8,876 nucleotides of DNA from Planctomycetia bacterium (GCA_009923125.1 RFUD01000071.1:1-8876), one strand, 5' to 3'. Counted from the stretch's first letter, positions 1 through 7,186 are shown. Numbers and translations are program-made. The notes: generated by a model from the sequence alone, not told the origin.

Positions 1-1
1 C

Positions 2-670
2 CTCTTCGACCGCGACTGCCTGCTCGACCTGCTCACGAAGACCGACTACCAGGACTTCGGCCGCGAGGTGTTTCCGGCGGCGATCCGCTCGAAACGGGTG
101 CATCTGCACCCGTTCGACGGCTACTGGGAGGACATCGGCACGATCCGCTCGTACTTCCAGTGCAACCTCGACCTGGCGAGCCCGAAGCCCCCGTTCGAAC
201 TGGCAAGCGCCGAAGCCCCGATCTACTCGCGGGGTCGATTCCTGCCGCCGTCACGGATCGACGGCGCGAGCATCCGGGCGAGCCTGGTGTCCGACGGCTG
301 CATCGTGGAGCCGGGGGCCGTCATCGAGAACAGCGTCGTCGGGCTCCGGTGCCGGATCGGCCGCAACGTCGTGATTCGCAACTCCGTCGTGCTGGGCACC
401 GACTTCTACGAATCGCCCGACGAACTGGCCGCGGCCGCCGCGAAAGGGATTCCGCCCCTCGGCATCGGCGAGGGCACGATCATCGAGGGGGCGATCGTCG
501 ACAAGAACGTCCGCATCGGCCGACGGGCCCGGATCGTCAACGATCACGGCTGGCAGGACCTCGCCGACAGCGACCGATTCACCGTCCGCGACGGGGTCGC
601 CGTCGTGCCGAAGGACGCTGTGATCCCCGACGGCTGGCTCCCCGAGCCCGGCCTCGCTCGCGGCCAATGA
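2..670 (+). CDS. glgC: Glucose-1-phosphate adenylyltransferase, C-terminal part (5' end outside window)
   Basis: The enzyme makes ADP-glucose from ATP and glucose-1-phosphate, the committed step of bacterial glycogen synthesis in the cytoplasm. The visible 222 residues begin inside the protein (frame open from base 2, no start codon in view). They carry the GlgC signature stretch DFGREVFPAAI, then HPFDGYWEDIGTIRSYFQCN, which closes the nucleotidyltransferase domain. After this comes a left-handed beta-helix of hexapeptide type (GCIVEPGAVIENSVVG, CRIGRNVVIRNSVVLG, GTIIEGAIVDKNVRIG), the usual C-terminal oligomerisation and regulatory domain. The end VRDGVAVVPKDAVIPDG is typical of bacterial GlgC. 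The full family length is about 420 residues, so roughly half is missing to the left. The stop is TGA at 668-670. The minus-strand lipoprotein frame overlaps its 3' part convergently. Identity is firm; whether it has allosteric sites cannot be judged from this part. Confidence 0.95.
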   Translation, partial: LFDRDCLLDLLTKTDYQDFGREVFPAAIRSKRVHLHPFDGYWEDIGTIRSYFQCNLDLASPKPPFELASAEAPIYSRGRFLPPSRIDGASIRASLVSDGCIVEPGAVIENSVVGLRCRIGRNVVIRNSVVLGTDFYESPDELAAAAAKGIPPLGIGEGTIIEGAIVDKNVRIGRRARIVNDHGWQDLADSDRFTVRDGVAVVPKDAVIPDGWLPEPGLARGQ

Positions 671-913
671 CGGCGGTTCCGGCGCCGTCGTCGGCGTGCC
701 CCGCTCGACGACGGGCGGCCATGGCTGAGAGGCGGCGCGGCGCGGCAGGATGCCGTTGCTGCGGGCCCAGAAGTCGTTGTGGGGCGGCGACCCGTTCGGG
801 ACGGGTCCGGAGTAATCGAACGGATCGGGACACATGGTGCATCCCGTCGCCGACACGGCAGCGGCGACGAGCAGCCACCCGGTGAGCACCCTGCGGCAGA
901 CGCGGTCGGCCAT
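251..913 (-). CDS. Small lipoprotein with CPDPFDYSGPVPNGSPP motif; 3' end uncertain, overlaps glgC antisense
   Basis: The ATG at 913 opens a 220-residue frame. Residues 1-24 look like a lipoprotein signal peptide: basic start (MADRVCRRVL), hydrophobic core (TGWLLVAAAV) and a lipobox-like SATGC with Cys25 as the likely lipidated residue. The next residues (TMCPDPFDYSGPVPNGSPP, then NDFWARSNGILP) match, from memory, a short lipoprotein seen in planctomycetes; its function is unknown to me. After about residue 80 the sequence becomes low-complexity and rich in V, D, R and P, as expected from the antisense of glgC. The last 140 or so codons (251-670) lie wholly opposite glgC. The real protein may therefore be much shorter in relatives, with the stop lost here, or a frame error may hide a stop near 671-760; I saw no stop in any minus frame there. 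The start and N-terminal 60 residues are well supported, the end is not. The gene lies 150 nt downstream of the glycosylase gene. Confidence 0.55.
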   Translation of the reverse strand: MADRVCRRVLTGWLLVAAAVSATGCTMCPDPFDYSGPVPNGSPPHNDFWARSNGILPRRAASQPWPPVVERGTPTTAPEPPSLAASEAGLGEPAVGDHSVLRHDGDPVADGESVAVGEVLPAVIVDDPGPSADADVLVDDRPLDDRALADAEGRNPFRGGRGQFVGRFVEVGAQHDGVANHDVAADPAPEPDDAVLDDGPRLHDAAVGHQARPDARAVDP

Positions 914-921
914 CCGTCAAT

Positions 922-938
922 CCGTCCCCAGAGGACGG
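922..938 (-). promoter_or_regulatory. Small hairpin over the presumed ribosome binding region of the lipoprotein gene
   Basis: On the minus strand CCGTCC, a 5-nt loop (TCTGG) and GGACGG form a perfect 6-bp stem that ends 8 nt before the ATG at 913. The purine-rich GGGGAC that would serve as a weak Shine-Dalgarno sequence lies in its 3' arm, so the fold could hide the start. A 6-bp GC-rich stem is common by chance in DNA this rich in GC, hence the low confidence. Confidence 0.2.
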
Positions 939-1063
939 CCTCCCGGCGCCGGCCCCGCGGCCGACGCCCACCCGTTCAGCGGCTGCTCCCACCCCCGACG
1001 ACCCGCACCAATCATCGGACCGCTACGACCGGAACCTTGAGTCGATTTCCCGCGGCGGCACGG

Positions 1064-1786
1064 CTACGGGGCGATCCCCATGCGTCCCATCAGCAGCTTC
1101 ATGTCGTCCCACACATGCCGCTTGGCCGACGGGTTGCGGAGCAGGTACGACGGGTGATAGGTGCAGATCACCGCGGCCGCGCCGTGCGTGAACCATCGCC
1201 CCCGCAGCTTCCCGATCGGCTCGGTCGTCCGCAGCAGCGCCTGGGCGGCGGTCGTGCCGAGGCAGCAGACGTATTCCGGGGCGATCGCGGCGAGTTGCCG
1301 CTCGAAATACTCGCGGCAGTTGTCGATCTCGTCCGGCAGCGGCTGGCGGTTGTCGGGCGGGCGGCACTTCAGCACATTGAGGATGTACACCTCGTCCCGC
1401 GACAACTTGCACGCCTCGATGATCTTCGTGAGCAGTTGTCCGGCCCGTCCCACGAACGGCAGCCCGGAGGCATCCTCGTCGGCGCCGGGCGCCTCGCCGA
1501 AGAAGCACAGCCGCGCGGTCGCAGGCCCCGATCCGAACACCGTGTTGAGGCGGGCGCAGGCGAGCGGCTCACACCGGCGGCAGACGGCGACCTCCTGCCG
1601 GATGACGTCGAGGATCCGGGCACGGTCGTCCGGGCCGCCGACCGTGACGTTCGCCGACGCCGACACCGTGGCGGCATCCCCTGCGGTCCGGTCCCGCGGC
1701 GCGGCGGGCCTCCTCGACCGCGGCAGGTCGGTCACGCCCGCAGCGGCGAGGCTCTCCAGCCGCTGCCTGATCGCCCGGGCCTTCAT
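1064..1786 (-). CDS. udg: Uracil-DNA glycosylase, family 4 (iron-sulphur type)
   Basis: This enzyme removes uracil from DNA, left by cytosine deamination or dUTP incorporation, and starts base-excision repair. The 240-residue product has a family 4 active-site motif GEAPGADED (98-106) followed by GLPFVGRAGQLL (108-119), then NVLKCRPPDNRQPLPDE (137-153), and HPSYLLR (211-217) as the second catalytic motif. Four cysteines fit the [4Fe-4S] cluster: C69 and C72 (CRRC), C141 and C157. The 16-residue gap between the last two agrees with the thermophilic family 4 enzymes. GEAPG argues against family 5, which has a different first motif. Residues 1-60 form a variable basic, Ala/Arg-rich leader of unknown role. 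The ATG at 1786 was chosen because it overlaps the helicase stop (TGATG); longer in-frame starts would run deep into the helicase gene and have no homologous content. It is probably cotranscribed and translationally coupled with the helicase. Confidence 0.94.
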   Translation of the reverse strand: MKARAIRQRLESLAAAGVTDLPRSRRPAAPRDRTAGDAATVSASANVTVGGPDDRARILDVIRQEVAVCRRCEPLACARLNTVFGSGPATARLCFFGEAPGADEDASGLPFVGRAGQLLTKIIEACKLSRDEVYILNVLKCRPPDNRQPLPDEIDNCREYFERQLAAIAPEYVCCLGTTAAQALLRTTEPIGKLRGRWFTHGAAAVICTYHPSYLLRNPSAKRHVWDDMKLLMGRMGIAP

Positions 1787-3168
1787 CACAGGGCCCGGCG
1801 GAAGCGTTTCGGAGCCCGACCCTTGCCGAGCAGCGTGGCGGCCGGCGGCCGCTTCGGCGGCTCCGGGACCGGCTCGGACGGAGCGGCGGCGTCCGGGGCC
1901 GCATCGAGACCGTTCCGCACCACGAGCGGCGCCGACCGGCGACGATCGAACGCCTCGAACCCCTCGATCTCGTCCCGCTTGAGGAGTTTTTCGATCCGCA
2001 TTTCGATCCGCGTCAGCTGCGGTCCCTCGTCGGGGGCCACGAACGTGTAGGCGACGCCCTCGCGACCCATGCGGCCGGTGCGGCCGACCCGGTGGACGTA
2101 GTCGTCGCAAAACTCCGGGATGTCGTAGTTGACGATGTGCGACAGGCTCGACACGTCGATGCCCCGCCCCACCACGTCCGTGGCCACGAGCACCTTCACC
2201 GTGCCCTCGCGAAACTGCTTCATCACGCGGTCGCGCACGCTCTGCGACAGGTCGCCGTGGATGCAGGCCACCTCGTCCGGCCGGCCGTCGCCGGACCGGC
2301 CGCGGCGGCGCGAAAGCCGCTCGTAGATCTTGTCGGTCCCGCGCTTCGTCCGACAGAACACGATCACCTGCCGGGGCTTCTCGCGGTCGAGGAGCCGCTC
2401 CAAGAGGTCAAACTTCCGCGTCGGATCGACCGTGAAATAGAACTGCTCGATGGTCTCGACCGCGATCTCGTTCGTGGAGAAGTCGAGGATCTCGGGATCC
2501 CGCATGTAGCGGGTCGCGAGCTTCTGCACCGGCGGCGGCACCGTCGCCGAGAGCAGCAGCGTCTGACGGCTCTCGGGACAGCGCCGCAGGATCTTCTCGA
2601 TGTCCGGACGGAAGCCGATGTCGAGCATCCGATCGGCCTCGTCGAGGGTCACGATCTCGAGCGCGGACAGCGAAATGGTGCCGCGGCTCATGTGGTCGAG
2701 GACACGGCCCGGGGTGCCGACGACGACGGCGGGGTGCTTCGCGAGCTTGTCGATCTGACCCTTGATCGGCTTGCCGCCATAGACGGCGACGCAGTGGATC
2801 TTCGAACCGTGCGCGAGTTTTTCAAACTCGTCGCGGACCTGGACCGCCAACTCGCGGGTGGGCACGAGCACGAGCGCCCGCGGCCCGCCGCCCCGGCCCG
2901 GCTGCGTCACTCGCTCCAGGATCGGCAGGACGAACGAGGCCGTCTTGCCGGTGCCGGTCCGGGCCTGACCGAGCACGTCGGCACCCGTCAGGGCCCGCGG
3001 GATCAGCCCCGCCTGCACGGGGGTCGGCACCGTGTATCCGGCCCGATCGACGGCGGCGAGCGTCGCCGCCGAAAGCCCCAGCGTGTGAAAACTCCCGGCG
3101 ACCGCATCGCCCATTGCGGCGGGCGTGCCCGGCTCCGCCGGTCGCCCACCCCGTGATTCGAAAGACAC
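1786..3168 (-). CDS. DEAD-box ATP-dependent RNA helicase (RhlE/DeaD-like)
   Basis: This is a 460-residue superfamily 2 helicase that would unwind short RNA duplexes in ribosome assembly, mRNA decay or cold growth. All core motifs are present in order: Q motif (F27 and Q52 in GYTVPTPVQ), motif I ARTGTGKT (69-76), Ia PTRELAVQ (103-110), Ib TPGR (152-155), II DEAD (176-179), III SAT (207-209), IV VIVFCRTK (268-275), V ATDVVGRGID (329-338) and VI HRVGRTGR (359-366). A short basic insert (RRRGRSGDGR, 287-296) and a 50-residue Pro/Ala-rich tail ending in basic RAPKRFRRAL (451-460) suggest extra RNA contact. The tail differs from DeaD/CsdA, which has an RNA-binding domain there, so RhlE-type is the better guess; the exact subfamily is not settled. 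The start is GTG at 3168, chosen for the AAGGAAG 5 nt upstream; an ATG at codon 19 is the alternative. It lies 160 nt after sdhB and overlaps the glycosylase start. Confidence 0.95.
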   Translation of the reverse strand: MSFESRGGRPAEPGTPAAMGDAVAGSFHTLGLSAATLAAVDRAGYTVPTPVQAGLIPRALTGADVLGQARTGTGKTASFVLPILERVTQPGRGGGPRALVLVPTRELAVQVRDEFEKLAHGSKIHCVAVYGGKPIKGQIDKLAKHPAVVVGTPGRVLDHMSRGTISLSALEIVTLDEADRMLDIGFRPDIEKILRRCPESRQTLLLSATVPPPVQKLATRYMRDPEILDFSTNEIAVETIEQFYFTVDPTRKFDLLERLLDREKPRQVIVFCRTKRGTDKIYERLSRRRGRSGDGRPDEVACIHGDLSQSVRDRVMKQFREGTVKVLVATDVVGRGIDVSSLSHIVNYDIPEFCDDYVHRVGRTGRMGREGVAYTFVAPDEGPQLTRIEMRIEKLLKRDEIEGFEAFDRRRSAPLVVRNGLDAAPDAAAPSEPVPEPPKRPPAATLLGKGRAPKRFRRAL

Positions 3169-3173
3169 TCGCG

Positions 3174-3180
3174 CTTCCTT
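3174..3180 (-). promoter_or_regulatory. Ribosome binding site supporting the GTG start of the helicase
   Basis: On the minus strand AAGGAAG lies 5 nt before the GTG at 3168 and is a good Shine-Dalgarno match. It favours this start over the ATG 54 nt further in. Confidence 0.6.
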
Positions 3181-3223
3181 GTGAAAACCGTGCGTCCGCC
3201 ATGCCGCGGCGGATCATGAACGC

Positions 3224-3243
3224 CTGTTTCGCTGCGGAAACAG
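3224..3243 (-). promoter_or_regulatory. Perfect 7-bp inverted repeat in the leader of the helicase gene
   Basis: On the minus strand CTGTTTC, a 6-nt spacer (CGCAGC) and GAAACAG form an exact inverted repeat, 55 nt before the helicase start. It stands out because the arms are AT-richer than their surroundings. There is no T-run after it, so it is not an intrinsic terminator for sdhB. It could be an operator or a leader RNA hairpin; the sequence alone does not decide. Confidence 0.3.
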
Positions 3244-3328
3244 TACCACGGCCGGCAACCGGCGGCAATCAGCCGCGACCTCGAGCCGCCCGGTTCAGGC
3301 GTTTTTCGGCGGCGCCACGCGAATGACG

Positions 3329-4231
3329 TCAGCGATCGAACAGCCGCTTGATCGCCCAGACGGTCGCCGCCCGCCCCGCCCGGGCGATGGATCGCGTGAG
3401 CGGGATGTGCTTCGGACAGACGGCCACGCAGTTTTGGGCGTTGCCGCACACCTGGATGCCACCGGCCGACGTCAGCGCCTGCAACCGCTCGTCGGCGATC
3501 ATCCGGCCCGTGGGATGGCCGTTGAACAGCACGGCCTGGCTGATGGCGTGCGCCCCGACGAAGCCGCGATCGTAGGCGGCCGTCCGCCGCCGCTCGAACT
3601 CCTCCGCCGACTCGCCTTCCCGTTGCACGACCTCGATCTTCGTGTACTGCGGGCAGGCTTCGAGACAGCAGCCGCAGCTCATGCACGTGGAGAGCGGGTA
3701 GGCGTCTTCCTGCTCCTCGGGCGAGATCCTCGGTCCGGGCCCGTGGTCGTAGGAGCCGTCCACCGGCACCCAGGCCTCCACCCGTTCGAGTGCCCGGAAC
3801 AGGCGGCCGCGGTCCACCTTGAGGTCCCGCACCACCGGAAACTTCGACATCGGGCGGAGCTCGATCTCCCCCGGATGCTCCTCCAGCAGGCGATCGACGA
3901 GGGCGGAACAGGCCATCCGCGTACGGCCGTTCACGAGCATCGTGCAGGAGCCGCAGACCTCCTCGAGGCAGCTGCAGTCCCAGGCCACCGGGGCGACCTG
4001 GCGGCCATCCTCCGCCCGTGCCCGCTCCGCGATCCGCTGCAGCACGCTGATCACGTTCATGTTCGGCTCGTAGGGGACGGCATGGCGCTCCCAGTAGCTC
4101 TCGCCGCCCGGTCCGTCCTGCCGCAGCACGCGGACATGGATCGTCCGCCCCGCCATCGTGTCGGAGTGACCATTCCCCTGATCGGCGGCACCGGGGCCGC
4201 CGACGTTCGAATCCTCGGCGAGTTGGATCAT
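3329..4231 (-). CDS. sdhB: Succinate dehydrogenase / fumarate reductase iron-sulphur subunit
   Basis: SdhB passes electrons from the flavin of SdhA through three Fe-S clusters to the quinone site of complex II at the inner face of the cytoplasmic membrane. The 300-residue product shows the [2Fe-2S] ligands C88, C93, C96 and C108 (SCLEEVCGSC ... MAC), with an extra C86. Next come the [4Fe-4S]/[3Fe-4S] cysteines C183, C186, C189 and C193 (CMSCGCCLEACP) and the second set C262, C268 and C272 (VCGNAQNCVAVCPKHIP). The WDCSCLEEVCG form resembles the Bacillus-type (type B) enzyme. The ATG at 4231 is preceded by AGGAG and GAGGT on the minus strand (4251-4241), 9 nt before the start. This supports a 25-residue N-terminal extension; the next Met (residue 26, MAGRTIHVRV), where the family alignment begins, has no visible ribosome binding site. 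It is the last gene of sdhCAB, 34 nt after the sdhA stop. Confidence 0.96.
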   Translation of the reverse strand: MIQLAEDSNVGGPGAADQGNGHSDTMAGRTIHVRVLRQDGPGGESYWERHAVPYEPNMNVISVLQRIAERARAEDGRQVAPVAWDCSCLEEVCGSCTMLVNGRTRMACSALVDRLLEEHPGEIELRPMSKFPVVRDLKVDRGRLFRALERVEAWVPVDGSYDHGPGPRISPEEQEDAYPLSTCMSCGCCLEACPQYTKIEVVQREGESAEEFERRRTAAYDRGFVGAHAISQAVLFNGHPTGRMIADERLQALTSAGGIQVCGNAQNCVAVCPKHIPLTRSIARAGRAATVWAIKRLFDR

Positions 4232-4265
4232 GATCGGGTCACCTCACTCCTGGGATGTGAACGGT

Positions 4266-6263
4266 TCACACATGTGCCGCCACGGCACGGCCGGCCCCCG
4301 TCGCGGCCGGAGCGTCGTCGGCCGCCCCACGCGATCGCTCTTTCCACACCTCCTCGATGACGTCCGCCCCCACGAGGCCGTACAGGCGGGGCCGCGGCGG
4401 GATCAGCGACGTGTCCACGTCCTCGAACGAAATCTGCGGGTGGCCGTCGGCGCCATGCCGCGCGATCGTGCTCTTGAGCCATTTCCGGGTGTTCGCCTCG
4501 AACCGATCGCACCACGCCTCCGCTTCGCGTCGCTTGCCCGCAGGATCGGTGGCGGCGATGCCGGGCATGGCGAACGCCGGCTTGTAGTGCGCGCCCCGGC
4601 ATTCGTCGCGGAGCAACGCGCCCTTGAGGATCAGTTTCGCGACGGGAAACATGTCGCCGAGCGACTTGGTGAACACCACGTTTTGATTGGTCCAGTTGCC
4701 GGTGTCGGACAGCGAGCAGCGGCGCCACCTGTCCTCCATGACGCAGACCTCGTCGTACGCGGCGGCGAGCTGCTCGTTCCGCCGCACGACCGTCGCCACC
4801 CGTGTCATCAGGTTGCCAAGTTCCTGGTGCAACGCGTAGGGGTTCTCCTGGCCGCCCCGCCGCCCGAGCAGCGCCTCGTGCCGCTCCTCCTGACGCCGCA
4901 GCGAAGCCTCGAACAGCCGCGGCGTCTCCTCGCCCGCCCGGGACGCCGTGGCCAAACCGGCGACGCTCGGCGCCACGAACAGCCCGCTGAAGATGCACGA
5001 CAGCAGCGAATTCGCCCCGAGCCGATTCGCCCCGTGATACTGGTAGTCGCATTCGCCGATCGCATACAGCCCGGGAATGCTCGTCTGCTGGTTGCGGATG
5101 GAGCCCTCCTCCATCCCCCCGGTCGCGCTCCGCTCGTAGTCCACCCACAGCCCGCCCATCGAATAGTGGACGGCCGGGAAGATCTTCATCGGCACGACCC
5201 GCGGATCGACGCCCTGGAACTTCTCATAGATCTCCAGGATGCCGCCCAACTTGCGGTCGAGCATCTCCCGCGGAAGGTGCGACAGATCGAGGTACACGCA
5301 CAGCCGATCCTTCTCGACCGACAGGCCGTCGGTGGTGCAGATGTCGAAGATTTCGCGGGTGGCGATGTCCCGTGGCACCAGGTTGCCGTACTTCGGATAC
5401 CGCTCCTCCAGGAAGTAGTACCGCTCCGCCTCCGGGATCGACCGCGGATCACGCGGATCCTGCGGAGTCCGGGGCACCCACACGCGGCCGCCTTCACCGC
5501 GGGCGCTTTCGCTCATCAGTCGCAGTTTGTCGGCGCCGGGGATCGCGGTGGGATGCACCTGGATGAACTCGCCGTTCCCGTAGGCCGCGCCCGCCTGATA
5601 GGCGCGGCTCACCGCGCTGCCCGTGCAGACCATCGACATCGTGGACCGCCCGTAGACGAGCCCGCAGCCGCCCGACGCCAGAATCACCGCATCCGCCGGA
5701 AACGCCTTGAACTTCATCGACACGAGATCCTGGCACACGGCGCCCCGGCACCGCCCGGAGGCGTCGAGCACCGGCTCGAGGAAGTCCCAAAACTCCCACT
5801 TCTTCACCCGCCCCTCGACCTCGTACCGTCGCACCTGCTCGTCGAGCGCGTACAGCAGTTGCTGCCCGGTCGTGGCCCCCGCGAACGCGGTGCGCTTGTA
5901 GAGCGTGCCTCCGAACCGCCGCTGGTCGCGAAACCCTTCCGGCGTGCGGTTGAAAGGCACCCCGAGGCGATCCATGAGGTCGATGATCCGCGGCCCCCAG
6001 TCGGCCATTTCCTTCACGGGGGGCTGATGCTGGAGGAAATCGCCGCCATAGACGGTGTCGTCGAAATGCTTCCACTCGTTGTCGCCCTGCTGCCGGGTGA
6101 GGGCGTTGACACTGTTGATGCCACCCTGGGCGCATACGCTGTGCGACCGCTTCACCGGCACCAGGCTCACCAGATCGACGCCTACGCCGAGTTCGGCCAG
6201 CCGCATCGTGGCCGCCAGTCCGGCGAGGCCACCCCCGATCACGAGCACACGTGGTTGAGCCAT
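4266..6263 (-). CDS. sdhA: Succinate dehydrogenase / fumarate reductase flavoprotein subunit
   Basis: SdhA oxidises succinate to fumarate in the TCA cycle with covalently bound FAD. The 665-residue protein begins with the dinucleotide-binding motif VIGGGLAGL (8-16). It has His41 in KRSHSVCAQGGINS as the expected FAD attachment residue. Substrate-site residues are visible as H237 (IQVHPTA), R298 (VPRDIATREI), H366 (VHYSMGGLWVD) and R414 (HGANRLGANSLL). GECDYQYHGANRLG and SMGGLWVDY are typical of the Bacillus-type subfamily, as is the length near 650. The C-terminal domain (about 450-640) holds the usual helical bundle ending KERSRG, followed by a 20-residue Ala/Gly-rich tail. The ATG at 6263 follows the sdhC stop by 5 nt, with GGAAGGGAA upstream inside the end of sdhC. 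The subunit sits between sdhC and sdhB, which fits a sdhCAB operon. Confidence 0.97.
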   Translation of the reverse strand: MAQPRVLVIGGGLAGLAATMRLAELGVGVDLVSLVPVKRSHSVCAQGGINSVNALTRQQGDNEWKHFDDTVYGGDFLQHQPPVKEMADWGPRIIDLMDRLGVPFNRTPEGFRDQRRFGGTLYKRTAFAGATTGQQLLYALDEQVRRYEVEGRVKKWEFWDFLEPVLDASGRCRGAVCQDLVSMKFKAFPADAVILASGGCGLVYGRSTMSMVCTGSAVSRAYQAGAAYGNGEFIQVHPTAIPGADKLRLMSESARGEGGRVWVPRTPQDPRDPRSIPEAERYYFLEERYPKYGNLVPRDIATREIFDICTTDGLSVEKDRLCVYLDLSHLPREMLDRKLGGILEIYEKFQGVDPRVVPMKIFPAVHYSMGGLWVDYERSATGGMEEGSIRNQQTSIPGLYAIGECDYQYHGANRLGANSLLSCIFSGLFVAPSVAGLATASRAGEETPRLFEASLRRQEERHEALLGRRGGQENPYALHQELGNLMTRVATVVRRNEQLAAAYDEVCVMEDRWRRCSLSDTGNWTNQNVVFTKSLGDMFPVAKLILKGALLRDECRGAHYKPAFAMPGIAATDPAGKRREAEAWCDRFEANTRKWLKSTIARHGADGHPQISFEDVDTSLIPPRPRLYGLVGADVIEEVWKERSRGAADDAPAATGAGRAVAAHV

Positions 6264-6268
6264 CGTCG

Positions 6269-7051
6269 TCAGTTCCCTTCCGCTGAAGTCGCCACGGGCC
6301 GCACCAACGGTGCGTCACCCGGCTCACGGCCTTCGAGCATCCGCTTCATCTCGTCCATGCGATCCTCGATCGCCCGGGCCTGCTCGACGTCCACCCGCCG
6401 CATCCCCGCCAGGGCCCCGAGCCCGGCCCCGCCGAGCAGCACGCCGACGATGATGCTGATCCAATTCGCCCGCTGCATCGCGGCCGGGCTGGTCCACAGC
6501 CCCCAGGTGATGCCCATCGTCCACAGGCCGTTCGCCAGATGGAACACGGCTGACAGGATGCCGATGGCGTACAGGATCGCGACACCGACAGGCTGCAGGG
6601 CCAAGGCGGCCGAACTCGACGCGTGGTGCGGATCGAACTTGCCGCCTCCCAGCGGCGCGCCCATCCAGTGCAGTTGGATCACGTGCCAAATGATGAACGC
6701 GAAGGCGATCATGCCCGTCGCCCGCTGCAGCGTGTAGCGGACGTTGCCGACGTACGGATACGAGGAGACGTTGGGCAGGCCGCCGGCGATGATCGCGAAA
6801 CCGACCGACGCGTGAAACAGCATCGGCAGAAAGATGAAGGCCCACTCGATCGGCACGAGCAGCGGACCGAGCGAATGAATCAGATCCACCCGCGACTGGA
6901 ACGTGCCGGGCCCGGCCAACACCGACGCGTTGGTCACCAGATGGACGACGAGGAACGCGCCGACGGGAATCAGGCCGGACAGCGAGAACAGCCTCGAGAT
7001 CAGGAACTGATGGCGGGAGAAGAACGACGTCTCTGCTTCGGCAGGGCTCAC
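6269..7051 (-). CDS. sdhC: Succinate dehydrogenase cytochrome b subunit, di-haem membrane anchor
   Basis: This single-chain anchor binds two haems b and the quinone and holds SdhAB at the membrane, as in Bacillus subtilis and Wolinella (type B complex II). The 260-residue product has five hydrophobic segments at about 22-44, 66-90, 108-130, 155-178 and 197-217. Histidines lie in four of them at H37, H80, H123 and H171, spaced 43, 43 and 48 residues, close to the B. subtilis haem ligands. B-type anchors usually use menaquinone; that is inferred. Residues 218-260 form a charged, probably helical cytoplasmic tail (VEQARAIEDRMDEMKRMLE). The frame is open far upstream, so the start was decided by GTG at 7051 with GAGG 6 nt before it. 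This gives MSPAEAETSFFSRHQFL; a GTG at 7063 is possible but has no such site. It is the first gene of the sdh operon. Confidence 0.92.
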   Translation of the reverse strand: MSPAEAETSFFSRHQFLISRLFSLSGLIPVGAFLVVHLVTNASVLAGPGTFQSRVDLIHSLGPLLVPIEWAFIFLPMLFHASVGFAIIAGGLPNVSSYPYVGNVRYTLQRATGMIAFAFIIWHVIQLHWMGAPLGGGKFDPHHASSSAALALQPVGVAILYAIGILSAVFHLANGLWTMGITWGLWTSPAAMQRANWISIIVGVLLGGAGLGALAGMRRVDVEQARAIEDRMDEMKRMLEGREPGDAPLVRPVATSAEGN

Positions 7052-7057
7052 AGGGGG

Positions 7058-7061
7058 CCTC
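7058..7061 (-). promoter_or_regulatory. Ribosome binding site choosing the sdhC start
   Basis: GAGG on the minus strand lies 6 nt before the GTG at 7051. It is short, but no better site precedes the other possible start at 7063. Confidence 0.4.
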
Positions 7062-7128
7062 ACAGGCGGGGTCGGCGGCCTGCAGGAGTATAGGGCCGGC
7101 GCCGGCACCGGCAACGGCGGCGGGGCAT

Positions 7129-7158
7129 TTGGCGACGCGCGGGCGGCGGATTTATACT
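7129..7158 (+). promoter_or_regulatory. Possible sigma-70-like promoter for the PAS-GAF-receiver gene
   Basis: TTGGCG (7129-7134) and TATACT (7153-7158) are separated by 18 nt and resemble the -35 and -10 boxes of housekeeping promoters (4/6 and 5/6 matches). Transcription would begin near 7165, about 34 nt before the start codon. The -10 lies in the only AT-rich patch of the intergenic region. Planctomycete promoters are poorly known to me, so this is tentative. Confidence 0.35.
7151..7156 (-). promoter_or_regulatory. Possible -10 element for the sdhCAB operon
   Basis: Read on the minus strand the same AT-rich patch gives TATAAA. It is placed to start transcription near 7144, about 90 nt before sdhC. 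No good -35 box lies at the right distance upstream, so the support is weak. Confidence 0.2.
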
Positions 7159-7186
7159 TTTTTGACTGCACGATCCGATCGGCTAC

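Noticed and set aside
1064..2110. Longer start for the uracil-DNA glycosylase (348 codons)
   Set aside because: The extra 108 codons are antisense-like Arg-rich sequence overlapping the helicase gene in another frame. The ATG at the helicase stop is the natural start.
2814..2830. Perfect 7-bp inverted repeat with a 3-nt loop (CGAGTTT/AAACTCG)
   Set aside because: It lies within helicase codons for FEKLA and has no T-run on either side. It is most likely a chance product of the coding sequence.
2092..3156. 354-codon open plus-strand frame
   Set aside because: It is the antisense of the DEAD-box helicase, which has every core motif on the minus strand.
3324..3331. TGACGTCA palindrome overlapping the sdhB stop codon
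   Set aside because: An 8-bp palindrome is expected by chance in nearly 9 kb, and the position gives no regulatory logic.
4230..6737. 835-codon open plus-strand frame
   Set aside because: It lies opposite sdhA and sdhC, which carry full family motifs. Its product is Arg/His/Leu-rich with no recognisable domain, as expected of antisense frames in GC-rich genes.
7095..7106. 12-bp palindrome of two GCCGGC units in the sdhC leader
   Set aside because: It is simple GC repetition next to further CGGC units, which is common in this composition. There is no second sign of a protein site or terminator.
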